From: Alphaproteobacteria bacterium
Lineage (GTDB): Bacteria > Pseudomonadota > Alphaproteobacteria > Rhizobiales > GCA-2746425
NCBI GenBank assembly: GCA_024743215.1
Contig: JANSWZ010000006.1
Location: 1 to 64,000 of the forward strand
DNA length: 64,000 nt
Direction of reading: 5' to 3'
Position numbers and translations under genes: made by a program
Part shown: one piece after another, positions 1 through 8,840 of the stretch
Numbering within the stretch: position 1 is the first letter of the stretch
Layout: each line of letters starts with the position of its first letter
Notes under the pieces: model-generated
What the model was told of the DNA's origin: nothing
The model's input: the letters and a program-made list of their open reading frames with translations, nothing else
Database searches by the model: none

Positions 1-487
1 CAATGTCTGATATTACCTGAATGAAAAGCAATACAGCTTAACTTCCAGACACCTCAAGAGCTTCTCTCCAGTTGGCTAGAGACACAAGGCCTCGCCGCCA
101 GCGGCACGTCCGCTCTCGATGAAGCGGTTTATATGGGTAGGTGCTTTTAGTGTCAAACGCTTTATCTGCTTTTTGTGAAACTTTTTTGGCGCTGCAACAT
201 TCAGGCTATTTCGCCTGGTATAAACGGCAGAATTGCGCGGGTTTGCTTTATCCACATCGTCTGCAAAAGATTCACAAGCCGAAAGTCTCGGTCAGTCGTC
301 AGCATTATATATAGGGTCCTGTGCGCAAAGTTTAAGACCTGCATTCTCCACGACATAAGTCTGCCTCTTTTTCCGCTCATACGGGCGCAGTCCAGATAGG
401 GGCCGCGCTTGCGGCTTTACCGGGTCTTGGTCTATAAAGGTGTGCTTAACGCGCGCTCCCAAACGCAACAGTGAATCAAGAAGCTTT
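1..487. other. Non-coding stretch upstream of the M23 peptidase gene
   Basis: No convincing gene or RNA gene is seen. Short open frames in this stretch on either strand have no recognisable motif and no ribosome binding site. An AT-rich run around 303-313 could be a -10 region for the downstream peptidase gene, but I could not pair it with a good -35 box. The stretch probably holds the promoter and leader of the peptidase gene and possibly the 3' flank of a gene lying before the window. Confidence 0.4.
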
Positions 488-2503
488 ATGTCACCATCCG
501 CCTCAGAGTTCCGCCGCAAACGAGATCAGCAATTACGTGTCTCCGTGGATGTAGGAACCGATGCCCCCTTGATGACAACCGATACACGCCTGCGCGTGCC
601 CGATCGCCGTCATGTCAATATGCGCTGGTTTGCCGGAACGGTTCTGACAGGCATCACGTCAGTTGTCCTTATGGGCGGCGCCTTGTTCGCAGCGATTGAT
701 GCAAGTCATGAAAGTGCGCAGCCAACAGGCGCGCTGAGCGGGTCACTCATTCAGGGCGGCCAGCCCATTTCCCAAAGAGCCTCCACACTTGGAAACAGCG
801 GCAAGGGCAATCGCTTCCGGCCAGAAATCAAGGCAAAGCCCGCCCGACGCGTTATTCAGGTGTCTACGGTCAACCGGGAGGGCAATCGCGACTTTATCCG
901 CGTTAAGCCCTTTGTGCACATCAAGGCACCGCTCGCCCTGGAAACCACGGGCCGCATCAGCGAAATTCCAAGTTTCAATCCACTGACCGTCTATACAGAA
1001 GAACAGCCAGATGCCCGGCAGGAAGCCCTGCCCATTATTACCACAGCAAAAGTTGATGGCGAGATATCCATTCAGGTTCGTCCCTTCCCGCTTGCCATGG
1101 GTGCTGTTGATACGACGGTACTGCTGAGCGAAGAAGATGTCATGTCCGACATCAACGAGATCGGCCGGTTCCTGAATGGCGAGGATGCCAATGCGATCAG
1201 TGTTGCAGCCATGGATCCACAAGGCATCGGCATGCCGGATGTTGGCTCGGATCCTGTCGATCTGGCCAATGCTCCGATGGCCGACCCATTCAACATCACC
1301 ATCATTCCGGAAAATGTATCCTTCATCGAGAAATACGGCGATACAGGCGCGAATTTCTCATATGAGGAACGCATTGTTGACGTCGCAAAGGATGACACAC
1401 TCTCCGGCATCCTGGCAAAGCACGATGCTGACCAGACGGAAGTCGCCAGCGCCGTAGATGCACTGATCAAAGCCCATGCCATCACCCAGATCAAACCCGG
1501 TCAGAAAATCCGGATCGCCATAGCGACGGCGGAAGACGGCAGCAACCGAAATCGCCCCGTGCGCGTGTCCATCTATGAGGGTCGTGAGCATCTGGGCAGT
1601 GTCGCTCTCAACGACAGTGGGGAGTTTGTTGGCGCAGCCGAGCCCTATCTGGAAGCAGACCTTGGTGAAATTGCTGAAGCAAAGCCCATCCCCGGTCAAT
1701 TGCCGACTTTATATGACAGCCTTTATGAAACGGGCCTCTCGCTTGAAATGCCTCGGGAACTCGTTGCCGATCTCATACGCATCTTCACTTATGATCTGGA
1801 CTTCCAGAAGCGCATCACACCCAGCGATTCCATTTCCGTGCTGCATTCCACACCCAATGCGGGTAGCGATGAAAACGGGCATGTACTGTTTGCAGAGGTA
1901 ACACTGGCTGGAAACACCAAACAGTTTTACCGGTTCCGGACACCGGATGATGGATTTGTAGACTATTATGACGATTCAGGACGCAGCGCCAAAAAGTTCC
2001 TGATGCGCAAGCCCGTTGCCAAGGGCGCGTTCCGCTCTCCTTTCGGTATGCGAAAACACCCCATTACCGGCGTCTTTAAGATGCACACAGGGGTGGATTG
2101 GTCGACAGGACGCGGCACACCGATTTACGCTGCTGGCGATGGCACTGTTAAAATGGCCAAATGGAATGGCGGATATGGCCGTCATGTTCGTTTGCAGCAC
2201 GCCAACCGCTATGAGACCACTTATTCTCATATGAGCAAGTTTGCATCAGGCATCAAGGCCGGCGCACGCGTGCGTCAGGGACAGTTGATCGGCTATGTCG
2301 GGTCTACCGGCTTCTCCACCGGCCCTCACCTTCACTATGAAGTCCTGGTCAATAAGCGCCACGTGAACCCGATGAAGATCAAACTGCCCAGAGGGCGGGT
2401 TCTGAAAGGCGAAATGCTGGCCAAGTTCCACGAAGAACGTCAGCGCATCACATCTCTTATTGCACTGAATGAAGAGGCAACTGTCGCTGCAGCGTCCAAC
2501 TAA
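488..2503 (+). CDS. Membrane-anchored M23 (LytM) murein endopeptidase
   Basis: Predicted periplasmic zinc metallopeptidase that cleaves peptidoglycan cross-links. With the ATG at 488 the protein is 671 aa. It has a charged cytoplasmic N-terminus, one membrane segment at about residues 47-70, a long linker, a LysM/OapA-like region at about 297-345 (VAKDDTLSGILAKH, then IKPGQKIRIAI), and a complete LytM domain near the C-terminus. The metal ligands are intact: HTGVD with His533 and HLHYE at about 614-618, so the enzyme should be active, unlike the degenerate LytM protein at 58257. A GTG at 440 would add 16 residues; I prefer 488 because the extra residues look like leader sequence, although the ribosome binding site (CAAGAAG) is weak. 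The gene converges on clpB. Confidence 0.9.
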   Translation: MSPSASEFRRKRDQQLRVSVDVGTDAPLMTTDTRLRVPDRRHVNMRWFAGTVLTGITSVVLMGGALFAAIDASHESAQPTGALSGSLIQGGQPISQRASTLGNSGKGNRFRPEIKAKPARRVIQVSTVNREGNRDFIRVKPFVHIKAPLALETTGRISEIPSFNPLTVYTEEQPDARQEALPIITTAKVDGEISIQVRPFPLAMGAVDTTVLLSEEDVMSDINEIGRFLNGEDANAISVAAMDPQGIGMPDVGSDPVDLANAPMADPFNITIIPENVSFIEKYGDTGANFSYEERIVDVAKDDTLSGILAKHDADQTEVASAVDALIKAHAITQIKPGQKIRIAIATAEDGSNRNRPVRVSIYEGREHLGSVALNDSGEFVGAAEPYLEADLGEIAEAKPIPGQLPTLYDSLYETGLSLEMPRELVADLIRIFTYDLDFQKRITPSDSISVLHSTPNAGSDENGHVLFAEVTLAGNTKQFYRFRTPDDGFVDYYDDSGRSAKKFLMRKPVAKGAFRSPFGMRKHPITGVFKMHTGVDWSTGRGTPIYAAGDGTVKMAKWNGGYGRHVRLQHANRYETTYSHMSKFASGIKAGARVRQGQLIGYVGSTGFSTGPHLHYEVLVNKRHVNPMKIKLPRGRVLKGEMLAKFHEERQRITSLIALNEEATVAAASN

Positions 2504-2677
2504 GATTGCGGCGACCATTCTGAAGGTTTGGCTAGTAGCGGATTGTCGGACCACATCAAAGAATGACAGGAAGCAATTGCCTCCACTGGATCAGCGGTCT
2601 TCACTCCGGAGGCGACAGACAAAGCGCCCCATTCGGGACCGCAGCCGACGGTCCACCCACCCAGATTCCAGACACAA

Positions 2678-2721
2678 CCAGTCAATGACACAGCCAGTCA
2701 AAGACACAGCCAGTCAAAGAC
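2678..2721. repeat. 16-bp tandem repeat, about 2.8 copies
   Basis: Units start at 2678, 2694 and 2710. The unit is CCAGTCAAAGACACAG, with one substitution in the first copy and a truncated third copy. It lies just before the shared terminator between the peptidase gene and clpB. It is probably neutral slippage sequence in the 3' untranslated region. Confidence 0.8.
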
Positions 2722-2731
2722 ATTTGAAAAC

Positions 2732-2757
2732 AAAACCCCGCCGGATGGCGGGGTTTT
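2732..2757. terminator. Bidirectional intrinsic terminator between convergent genes
   Basis: Perfect inverted repeat AAAACCCCGCC / GGCGGGGTTTT around a four-base loop, with a T-rich tail on either strand. It sits 8 bases beyond the clpB stop codon and about 230 bases past the peptidase gene, and can end transcripts of both. Confidence 0.9.
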
Positions 2758-2765
2758 GAAATCTA

Positions 2766-5348
2766 TTATTGCACCGTCAGTAACAAGCGGTCAGTACCAC
2801 CATCCACTTTAACCTCGGATCCATCTACAACCTCGCCACCCAGAATTTTCTCGGACAGCGGATCCTGCAGATACTTCTGAATGACCCGTTTCAACGGACG
2901 TGCACCATAGGCTGGTTCAAAGCCCTTATCGGCCAGCCATTGTTTGGCACCGTCACTCAGTTCAAGGGCAATCTTGCGGCCTGCCAACAGGGCATCCAGA
3001 CGTTTGATCTGAATATCGACAATCGCGCCCATATCCTGCTGACGCAAGCGGTCGAACAGAACGATATCATCGATCCTGTTGAGGAATTCCGGTCGAAAGT
3101 GGCTGCGCACGGCACTCATCACCAGACCTTCTGTCTCATCGGAAATGACGTCATCTGTATCGGCCAGAAGAAACTCCGATCCAAGGTTCGACGTCATGAT
3201 GATGATGGCATTGCGGAAATCCACCGTCCGACCCTGACTGTCAGTCAAACGGCCATCATCCAGCACCTGCAACAGCACATTGAAGACATCCGGATGAGCC
3301 TTTTCAATCTCATCGAACAGGACCACCTGATAGGGGCGCCGCCGCAGACTTTCAGTCAGCGCACCGCCCTCATCATAACCCACATAGCCTGGAGGCGCCC
3401 CGATCAGACGGGCCACAGAGTGCTTCTCCATATATTCCGACATATCAAGCCGGGTCATGGCTGTTTCATCATCAAACAAAAACTCTGCCAATGCCTTGGT
3501 CAGTTCAGTCTTGCCGACGCCTGTAGGCCCCAGAAACATGAATGATCCCAATGGCCGGTTCGGGTCCTGCAAACCAGCACGCGCCCGCCTGACGGCCGTA
3601 GACACTGCTTGGACAGCACGGCCCTGGCCAACCACACGGGCCGCCAGATCATCTTCCATGGTCAGCAGTTTTTCCCGTTCACTTCCGAGCATTTTCTCCA
3701 GCGGAATACCGGTCCAGCGTGATACGATATGAGCAATGTGATTGGGCATGACGGCTTCTTCAAGAAAGCCTTCCTCAACAGACTCTGCATCCTCTTCCTG
3801 CCCCTGCAACGCGGCTTCCAGATCGGGAATAACCCCATAGGCCAACTCACCGGCACGGGCAAGGTTGCCTTCACGCTGCGCTTTTTCAAGCGCAGAGCGG
3901 GCTTCATCCAGCTCTTCCTTCAGCTTTTGGGCGGACGATAATTTATCCTTTTCCGCATTCCATTTGCTGGCCATTGCGGACGCATCTTCTTCCAGATTGA
4001 CCAGATCCACTTCCAGTTTTTCCAACCGGTCCTTGGATGCCTGATCGGTTTCCTTCAGCAGTGCCTCGCGCTCAATCTTCAACTGAATGATGCGGCGGTC
4101 CAGCTCGTCCAGTGCTTCCGGCTTGCTGTCAATCTGCATGCGCAGACGAGCAGACGCTTCGTCCATAAGATCAATTGCCTTGTCTGGCAAAAACCGGTCC
4201 GTGATATAGCGGTTCGACAGATTGGCGGCAGATACAAGTGCGGAATCAGAAATTCGGACCCCGTGATGCAACTCGTATTTTTCCTTGATGCCACGCAGAA
4301 TCGAGACCGTATCCTCAACAGTCGGTTCTCCCACCATCACTGGCTGGAATCGACGGGCCAGAGCCGCATCCTTCTCAACATGTTTGCGATATTCATCCAG
4401 TGTGGTGGCGCCCACACAGTGCAATTCCCCACGCGCCAACGCAGGTTTCAGCAAATTGGAGGCATCCATCGCACCGTCTGATTTGCCAGCACCCACCAGC
4501 GTGTGCATCTCGTCAATGAACAAGACGATTTCGCCGGCGGCATGCTGCACTTCATTGAGCACGGATTTCAGCCGCTCTTCAAACTCACCGCGGTATTTTG
4601 CACCGGCAATCAAGGCGCCCATATCCAGCGCCAGAAGAGACTTGCCTTTCAAGGATTCCGGTACGTCGCCATTGACGATACGAAGTGCCAGACCCTCCGC
4701 AATTGCGGTTTTACCAACACCTGGCTCGCCAATGAGAACCGGGTTGTTCTTGGTGCGCCGGGACAAAACCTGAATGGCTCTGCGAATCTCTTCATCGCGG
4801 CCAATGACCGGGTCGAGCTTTCCGTCACGCGCATCCTGCGTCAGATCGCGGGCATATTTTTTCAGCGCGTCAAAATTGCCTTCTGAATTGGCACTGTCAG
4901 CTGTCCGGCCCTGCCGCAAGGCATCAATGGCCTGGCCCAGAGCCTGAGCGGAAACCGCACCGTCTGAAAGGCTTTTTGAAGTTGTGGCGGCTTTGACCAT
5001 GGCCAGTGCCTGCAACACACGTTCAACGGTGACAAAGGAATCGTCAGCCTTCTTGGCATTGTCCTCAGCCTGTTTGAACACCTTGGCCAAAGCCGGTGCA
5101 ATGTACAGCTGGCCAGAGCCGCCGGTGACTTTAGGCAAAGCCGCCAGGGCCGCATCATTGGCCATGCGTACCCGTGCCACATCACCACCTGCAGATTGAA
5201 TCAGGCTCGCTGCCAGCCCTTCGGAATCATCCAGAAAAACTTTCAAAAGATGCTCGGGGGAAAATTGCTGATGATCTGCAGCAAGGGCATTGCCCTGGGC
5301 AGACTGCACAAAACCGCGCAGGCGGTCAGAATAGGTATCAATGTTCAT
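2766..5348 (-). CDS. clpB: ATP-dependent chaperone ClpB (Hsp100 disaggregase)
   Basis: Hexameric cytoplasmic AAA+ machine that pulls polypeptides out of aggregates together with DnaK. The protein is 860 aa from the ATG at 5348, the normal family length. In order it shows the Clp N-domain (about 1-145), AAA-1 with Walker A GEPGVGKT at 207-214, the M-domain coiled coil (about 400-530, rich in Lys/Glu/Leu), and AAA-2 with Walker A GPTGVGKT at 607-614. An open frame runs 23 codons further upstream, but the ATG at 5348 has a GGAG eight bases before it and begins the conserved [14 protein letters not shown] candidate heat-shock promoter lies about 110 bp upstream. The gene appears monocistronic between two terminators. 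Confidence 0.98.
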   Translation of the reverse strand: MNIDTYSDRLRGFVQSAQGNALAADHQQFSPEHLLKVFLDDSEGLAASLIQSAGGDVARVRMANDAALAALPKVTGGSGQLYIAPALAKVFKQAEDNAKKADDSFVTVERVLQALAMVKAATTSKSLSDGAVSAQALGQAIDALRQGRTADSANSEGNFDALKKYARDLTQDARDGKLDPVIGRDEEIRRAIQVLSRRTKNNPVLIGEPGVGKTAIAEGLALRIVNGDVPESLKGKSLLALDMGALIAGAKYRGEFEERLKSVLNEVQHAAGEIVLFIDEMHTLVGAGKSDGAMDASNLLKPALARGELHCVGATTLDEYRKHVEKDAALARRFQPVMVGEPTVEDTVSILRGIKEKYELHHGVRISDSALVSAANLSNRYITDRFLPDKAIDLMDEASARLRMQIDSKPEALDELDRRIIQLKIEREALLKETDQASKDRLEKLEVDLVNLEEDASAMASKWNAEKDKLSSAQKLKEELDEARSALEKAQREGNLARAGELAYGVIPDLEAALQGQEEDAESVEEGFLEEAVMPNHIAHIVSRWTGIPLEKMLGSEREKLLTMEDDLAARVVGQGRAVQAVSTAVRRARAGLQDPNRPLGSFMFLGPTGVGKTELTKALAEFLFDDETAMTRLDMSEYMEKHSVARLIGAPPGYVGYDEGGALTESLRRRPYQVVLFDEIEKAHPDVFNVLLQVLDDGRLTDSQGRTVDFRNAIIIMTSNLGSEFLLADTDDVISDETEGLVMSAVRSHFRPEFLNRIDDIVLFDRLRQQDMGAIVDIQIKRLDALLAGRKIALELSDGAKQWLADKGFEPAYGARPLKRVIQKYLQDPLSEKILGGEVVDGSEVKVDGGTDRLLLTVQ

Positions 5349-5456
5349 AATCACACTCCAGAAACACATCACACCCAAACGGCATATGACGCGAAAACAA
5401 AAGAGACGGACCCGCAAAGCAGCGTCCGCGCACCGATCGGATGCCGGTGCTGTTCA

Positions 5457-5485
5457 TATATAGTGTTGCTATTTCGCAACAAAAG
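5457..5485 (-). promoter_or_regulatory. Candidate RpoH (heat-shock) promoter of clpB
   Basis: On the minus strand a CTTTTG box (RC of 5480-5485) is followed after 16 bases by CTATATA (RC of 5457-5463). This resembles the alphaproteobacterial RpoH pattern CTTG-N17-CYTATNT. The spacer holds a perfect short palindrome, GTTGC-6 bp-GCAAC (5465-5480). Position upstream of clpB supports the call; the -35 match is imperfect. Confidence 0.45.
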
Positions 5486-5507
5486 AGGTCGCAGCGATTC
5501 TCTTAAA

Positions 5508-5541
5508 CAAAAACGCGCCCTGTCCAGCAAGGCGCGCTTTC
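5508..5541 (-). terminator. Intrinsic terminator of the DUF4167 gene
   Basis: On the minus strand CGCGCC and GGCGCG form a stem around a loop of about ten bases, extended by A-T pairs and followed by five T. It lies about 50 bp beyond the DUF4167 stop and upstream of the clpB promoter, separating the two units. Confidence 0.75.
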
Positions 5542-5590
5542 AAACTTCATCCAGAAACGAGCATAGACCTGAAAGCCTGACCGGAGCCAG

Positions 5591-6319
5591 TTATTCGGCA
5601 GCATCCGGTTGCGTCGCCAATTCAGGTTCTGCTGGCTTTGGGCGGCGTGTCCGCGGCTTCCGAGCCGGTTTTTCCGGTGCCGGGCTATCAGCGGTTGCCT
5701 CAACAGCCGGGCTTGCTTCAATCTTGGGGCGTCGGGCACGCCGTGGCTTCGCCTCAACAGGCGCGGCCTGAACTGGTTCAGCAGCAACCTCTGATGGCTT
5801 GTTCGCGGCTTCCTCAGAAGAAGCGCTCTGATTATTCGCCTCTTTGTCATTGGGCTTATTGGCGTCAGACGCTTCCAGACCGGGCTGCGGACCTGAACCA
5901 TTCAACGGCTCATCATTTGATGACTGCTGGGGATTGTCCTGCTGTTGCTGATTTTGCTGCGCCTGCTGGGCCTGCTGGGCCTGCTGAGCTTGCTGGGCCT
6001 GCTGGGTTTGCTGATTGGCAGCCTGGGCTGCAGCAATAATCCTGGAATAATGCTCCGCATGCTGCATGTAATTTTCAGCCAGAATCCGGTCTCCCGCAAC
6101 CTGTGCATCGCGCGCCAGAGTCAGATATTTCTCGGCAACCTGCATGGCATTGCCGCGAATTTTTACATCCGGGCCATTGCTTTCATAACTGCGCTGCAGC
6201 GGATTAGGGCCACGTCGGTTATTGTTGCTGTTGTTATTGTTGCTGTTGTTACGCCCGCGATTACGCTGGCGATTCTGATTGTTCCGCGAAGACGCGTCTC
6301 TGTTAGAAACCCGGTTCAT
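5591..6319 (-). CDS. DUF4167 domain protein, Asn/Gln-rich
   Basis: Protein of 242 aa, function unknown, from a family almost confined to Alphaproteobacteria and typically next to prmC-prfA as here. The N-terminus is very rich in Asn and Arg (NNSNNNNSNNN), followed by the conserved DUF4167 core at about residues 40-105 (GPDVKIRGNAMQVAEKYLTL, then AGDRILAENYMQHAEHYSRI). A Gln-Gln-Ala repeat follows, then an acidic Pro/Ala stretch ending in basic RRARRPK and RTRRPK clusters. The basic low-complexity ends suggest RNA or nucleoid binding, but that is inference. I chose the ATG at 6319 because GGAGG lies 11 bases before it; the TTG six codons earlier overlaps that site. Confidence 0.9.
   Translation of the reverse strand: MNRVSNRDASSRNNQNRQRNRGRNNSNNNNSNNNRRGPNPLQRSYESNGPDVKIRGNAMQVAEKYLTLARDAQVAGDRILAENYMQHAEHYSRIIAAAQAANQQTQQAQQAQQAQQAQQAQQNQQQQDNPQQSSNDEPLNGSGPQPGLEASDANKPNDKEANNQSASSEEAANKPSEVAAEPVQAAPVEAKPRRARRPKIEASPAVEATADSPAPEKPARKPRTRRPKPAEPELATQPDAAE
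5961..6014 (-). repeat. Six 9-bp repeats coding the Gln-Gln-Ala tract
   Basis: Six near-identical 9-bp units (plus-strand form GCCTGCTGG, with variants ending in TGA or starting GTTT) encode the repeated Gln-Gln-Ala of the DUF4167 protein. Units of a multiple of three can expand or contract without frameshift, so length probably varies among strains. Confidence 0.85.
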
Positions 6320-6803
6320 TCCAGAGCTAACCTCCAAGTGTTTATCTTCCGCTGCCCTTGGGCCAAGCGGCTCCTATAGCCAAAATTCATCACACCAGTA
6401 GTCCGTGGCCAATGTCCCAAAAAGGCAAGTAAATATATGCCGGGCATCAATCAGCAGTCGGTCAATGAGATTCAAATAGGCTCTGTTCCTGCCTCAACTC
6501 AGACGGTCAGATTTCCGGTGCGCCACAAAGGCTCGGGTCAGTTTGAAACAAAATGCTCCGCGAGACCCGCCTGCATGAAATCCCTAAATCGTGGCCAGTT
6601 ACAGAACCGAACACTTCTTACGAGATCAGCACGGATTCTTCTGGGCCCCAACAAGTTGAGCTGCAGAAAAATCGAAGACTGTCGTCTGAGATGTAATCGA
6701 AGCGAGCATTCATTGTTCGCTTCCCAACGGGCAGACTAAGCCACTGATTCCGCCACTTTTCAAGGCTTATCCTGAGAAAACCACACGAAAAGCGGTTTTT
6801 TTG
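6320..6803. other. 484-bp intergenic region between DUF4167 gene and prmC
   Basis: No gene is supported. A plus-strand frame at 6437-6739 has no motif and looks random. An imperfect CCGCT/AGCGG hairpin at about 6353-6371 falls in the likely leader of the DUF4167 gene. At 6779-6802 a weak AAAACC/GGTTTT hairpin with a run of T on the plus strand may help end the prmC transcript or may be chance. Confidence 0.4.
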
Positions 6804-7709
6804 TCAATTTGGCTCGCTTTTGTGGCCTATCAGCACACGCGGATGCCCAGCAAGATCATGCAAAAGCTCTGGCTCAAAGCCAGCTTCCAACATCAGGGCA
6901 CGCACAGATGAACTTTGATCATATCCAATTTCAACAATCAGATAGCCTCCGGGTGCCAAAAACGGGGCAGCCTCGGCGACCAAGGGTCGATATATATCGA
7001 GGCCATCAGTGCCGCCATCCAGCGCAACCCGTGGATCATGATCCCGAACTTCAGTGTCCAGATCATCAATCACGTTAGAAACTATATAGGGTGGGTTAGA
7101 CAGAATTACATCAAAAACACCCGTCTTTGGAACGCCATCATAAACATCACTCAAACAGGTGGAAAACCGGTCGGCCACATCAAGCCTGTGCGCATTGCGC
7201 TCCGCCACCGCCAAGGCACCCTGGCTGATATCAACACCCAGAGCGGCAGAACGCGGCCGCTCGGACAGGATAGCGAGCGGCAAACACCCTGTTCCGGTTC
7301 CCACATCCAGAATGCGCGTGGCTTCACCGCCAATGCGCGATAATGCAGCCTCCACTATCAGTTCACTATCTGGACGCGGCACCAGCGTATCATCCGACAA
7401 ATGAAATGGCAGGCTCCAGAATTCCGCCTCACCCACAAGCCGCGCTACCGGAACACCAGCACCCCGCCGGATTGCCAACTCTGTAAGCGCAGCTGCATCA
7501 CCTTCCGAAAGCTGATGGGTCGGTGCCGCAATCAGTTCGGCATGAGATATTTGCATGTGATGCAAAAGCAGCAGCCGGGTATCCAGACCGCAATCGAGAA
7601 ATAGCTCTCTGGCCTTAAGCCCACGCTCGATAATCAAACGCATTGTGTAAAGGGCAACCGTGAGATTGTCGCCAGGCAAAACCGCCAAAGGCTGGTCGGC
7701 CTGCTGCAT
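6804..7709 (-). CDS. prmC: Release factor glutamine methyltransferase PrmC (HemK)
   Basis: SAM-dependent cytoplasmic enzyme that methylates the Gln of the GGQ motif in release factors RF1 and RF2. It is 301 aa. The N-terminal helical domain is followed by GVPVARLVGEAEFWSLPF and LVPRPDSE, typical of the family, the SAM-binding loop DVGTGTGCLPLAIL, and the catalytic NPPYIVSN motif that holds the glutamine side chain. Its ATG overlaps the stop codon of prfA (TGATG), so enzyme and substrate are translationally coupled. Confidence 0.97.
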   Translation of the reverse strand: MQQADQPLAVLPGDNLTVALYTMRLIIERGLKARELFLDCGLDTRLLLLHHMQISHAELIAAPTHQLSEGDAAALTELAIRRGAGVPVARLVGEAEFWSLPFHLSDDTLVPRPDSELIVEAALSRIGGEATRILDVGTGTGCLPLAILSERPRSAALGVDISQGALAVAERNAHRLDVADRFSTCLSDVYDGVPKTGVFDVILSNPPYIVSNVIDDLDTEVRDHDPRVALDGGTDGLDIYRPLVAEAAPFLAPGGYLIVEIGYDQSSSVRALMLEAGFEPELLHDLAGHPRVLIGHKSEPN

Positions 7710-8797
7710 CAGGCCTCATCACCAAGGCTTGCCAAAAGTTCGGCCTGGTCTTCTGTGATCAAAGCATCAATCACCTCATCAAGGGCCTCTCCCACAATCA
7801 CTTTTTCCAGCTTGTAGAGCGTGAGATTGATTCTGTGATCCGTCACGCGCCCTTGCGGAAAATTATAGGTCCGGATGCGTTCTGACCGATCTCCCGATCC
7901 GACCTGACCTTTGCGGCTTTCAGCACGCTCATCGGCCAGCTTCTGGCGTTCCATATCATAGAGCCTTGTCCGAAGAACTTCCATGCCTCTGGCCCGGTTC
8001 TGATGTTGGGACTTCTCGGCCTGCACCACCACAACGCCGCTTGGAATATGGGTTATACGAACCGCCGAATCGGTGGTGTTGACGTGCTGCCCCCCGGCAC
8101 CGGAGGCCCGCATTGTATCAATCCGCAAATCCTCTGAACGGATTTCAATATCAACTTCCTGTGCTTCCGGCAGTACAGCGACCGTGGCCGCTGATGTATG
8201 AATGCGGCCTCCCGATTCCGTTTCCGGAACGCGCTGAACCCGATGCACACCGGATTCAAATTTCAATTTGGCAAACACACCTTTACCAGAGATCTTGGCG
8301 ATGATTTCCTTGAAGCCACCCACATCCCCTTCGCTTGCGGAAATCAATTCCACCGTCCAGCCATGGTTGGCCGCATAGCGCTCATACATGCGGTAAAGGG
8401 TACCTGCAAACAGCGCCGCTTCATCTCCGCCTGTACCTGCCCGAATTTCCAGCATGGCATTTTTCTGATCAGCGGCATCCTTGGGCAACAGCAGCAGACG
8501 CACTTCATGACCAAGCACCTCAAGCTTTTCTGCAAGCGCACGCTCTTCTTCCTGCGCCATAGCGCGCATATCTGAATCAGTCTCAGGATCGGAGATCATC
8601 TCCTGCAAATCCGCATATTCGGATTCGGCGGCCTTCAGCGTTCGAATCTGCGCAACGACCGGGTCCAGCTCTGCATATTCCTGCGACAGAGCGACATATT
8701 TCTCCGGATCGGGATTATGCGCCATCTCCGCTTCAATCACATTGAGGCGATTGACAAGCGCATTGAGCTTTTCCTGAGGCAGTGAGACAGATGACAT
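7709..8797 (-). CDS. prfA: Peptide chain release factor 1
   Basis: Recognises UAA and UAG stop codons and triggers peptidyl-tRNA hydrolysis. It is 362 aa, the normal length. The codon-recognition tripeptide Pro-Glu-Thr is visible in [17 protein letters not shown], the class-I release factor signature, and the catalytic GGQ is at residues 235-237 ([15 protein letters not shown]). The stop codon overlaps the start of prmC, whose product modifies this GGQ. The upstream neighbour ptsP is 43 bp away on the same strand, so the genes are probably cotranscribed. Confidence 0.98.
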   Translation of the reverse strand: MSSVSLPQEKLNALVNRLNVIEAEMAHNPDPEKYVALSQEYAELDPVVAQIRTLKAAESEYADLQEMISDPETDSDMRAMAQEEERALAEKLEVLGHEVRLLLLPKDAADQKNAMLEIRAGTGGDEAALFAGTLYRMYERYAANHGWTVELISASEGDVGGFKEIIAKISGKGVFAKLKFESGVHRVQRVPETESGGRIHTSAATVAVLPEAQEVDIEIRSEDLRIDTMRASGAGGQHVNTTDSAVRITHIPSGVVVVQAEKSQHQNRARGMEVLRTRLYDMERQKLADERAESRKGQVGSGDRSERIRTYNFPQGRVTDHRINLTLYKLEKVIVGEALDEVIDALITEDQAELLASLGDEA

Positions 8798-8840
8798 GGG
8801 ATCACTTGGTTATGGAACTGAAGACAATACTGATCCGCCC

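Noticed and set aside
6437-6739. 100-codon open frame in the DUF4167-prmC gap
   Set aside because: No motif, no ribosome binding site and random composition; left as intergenic.
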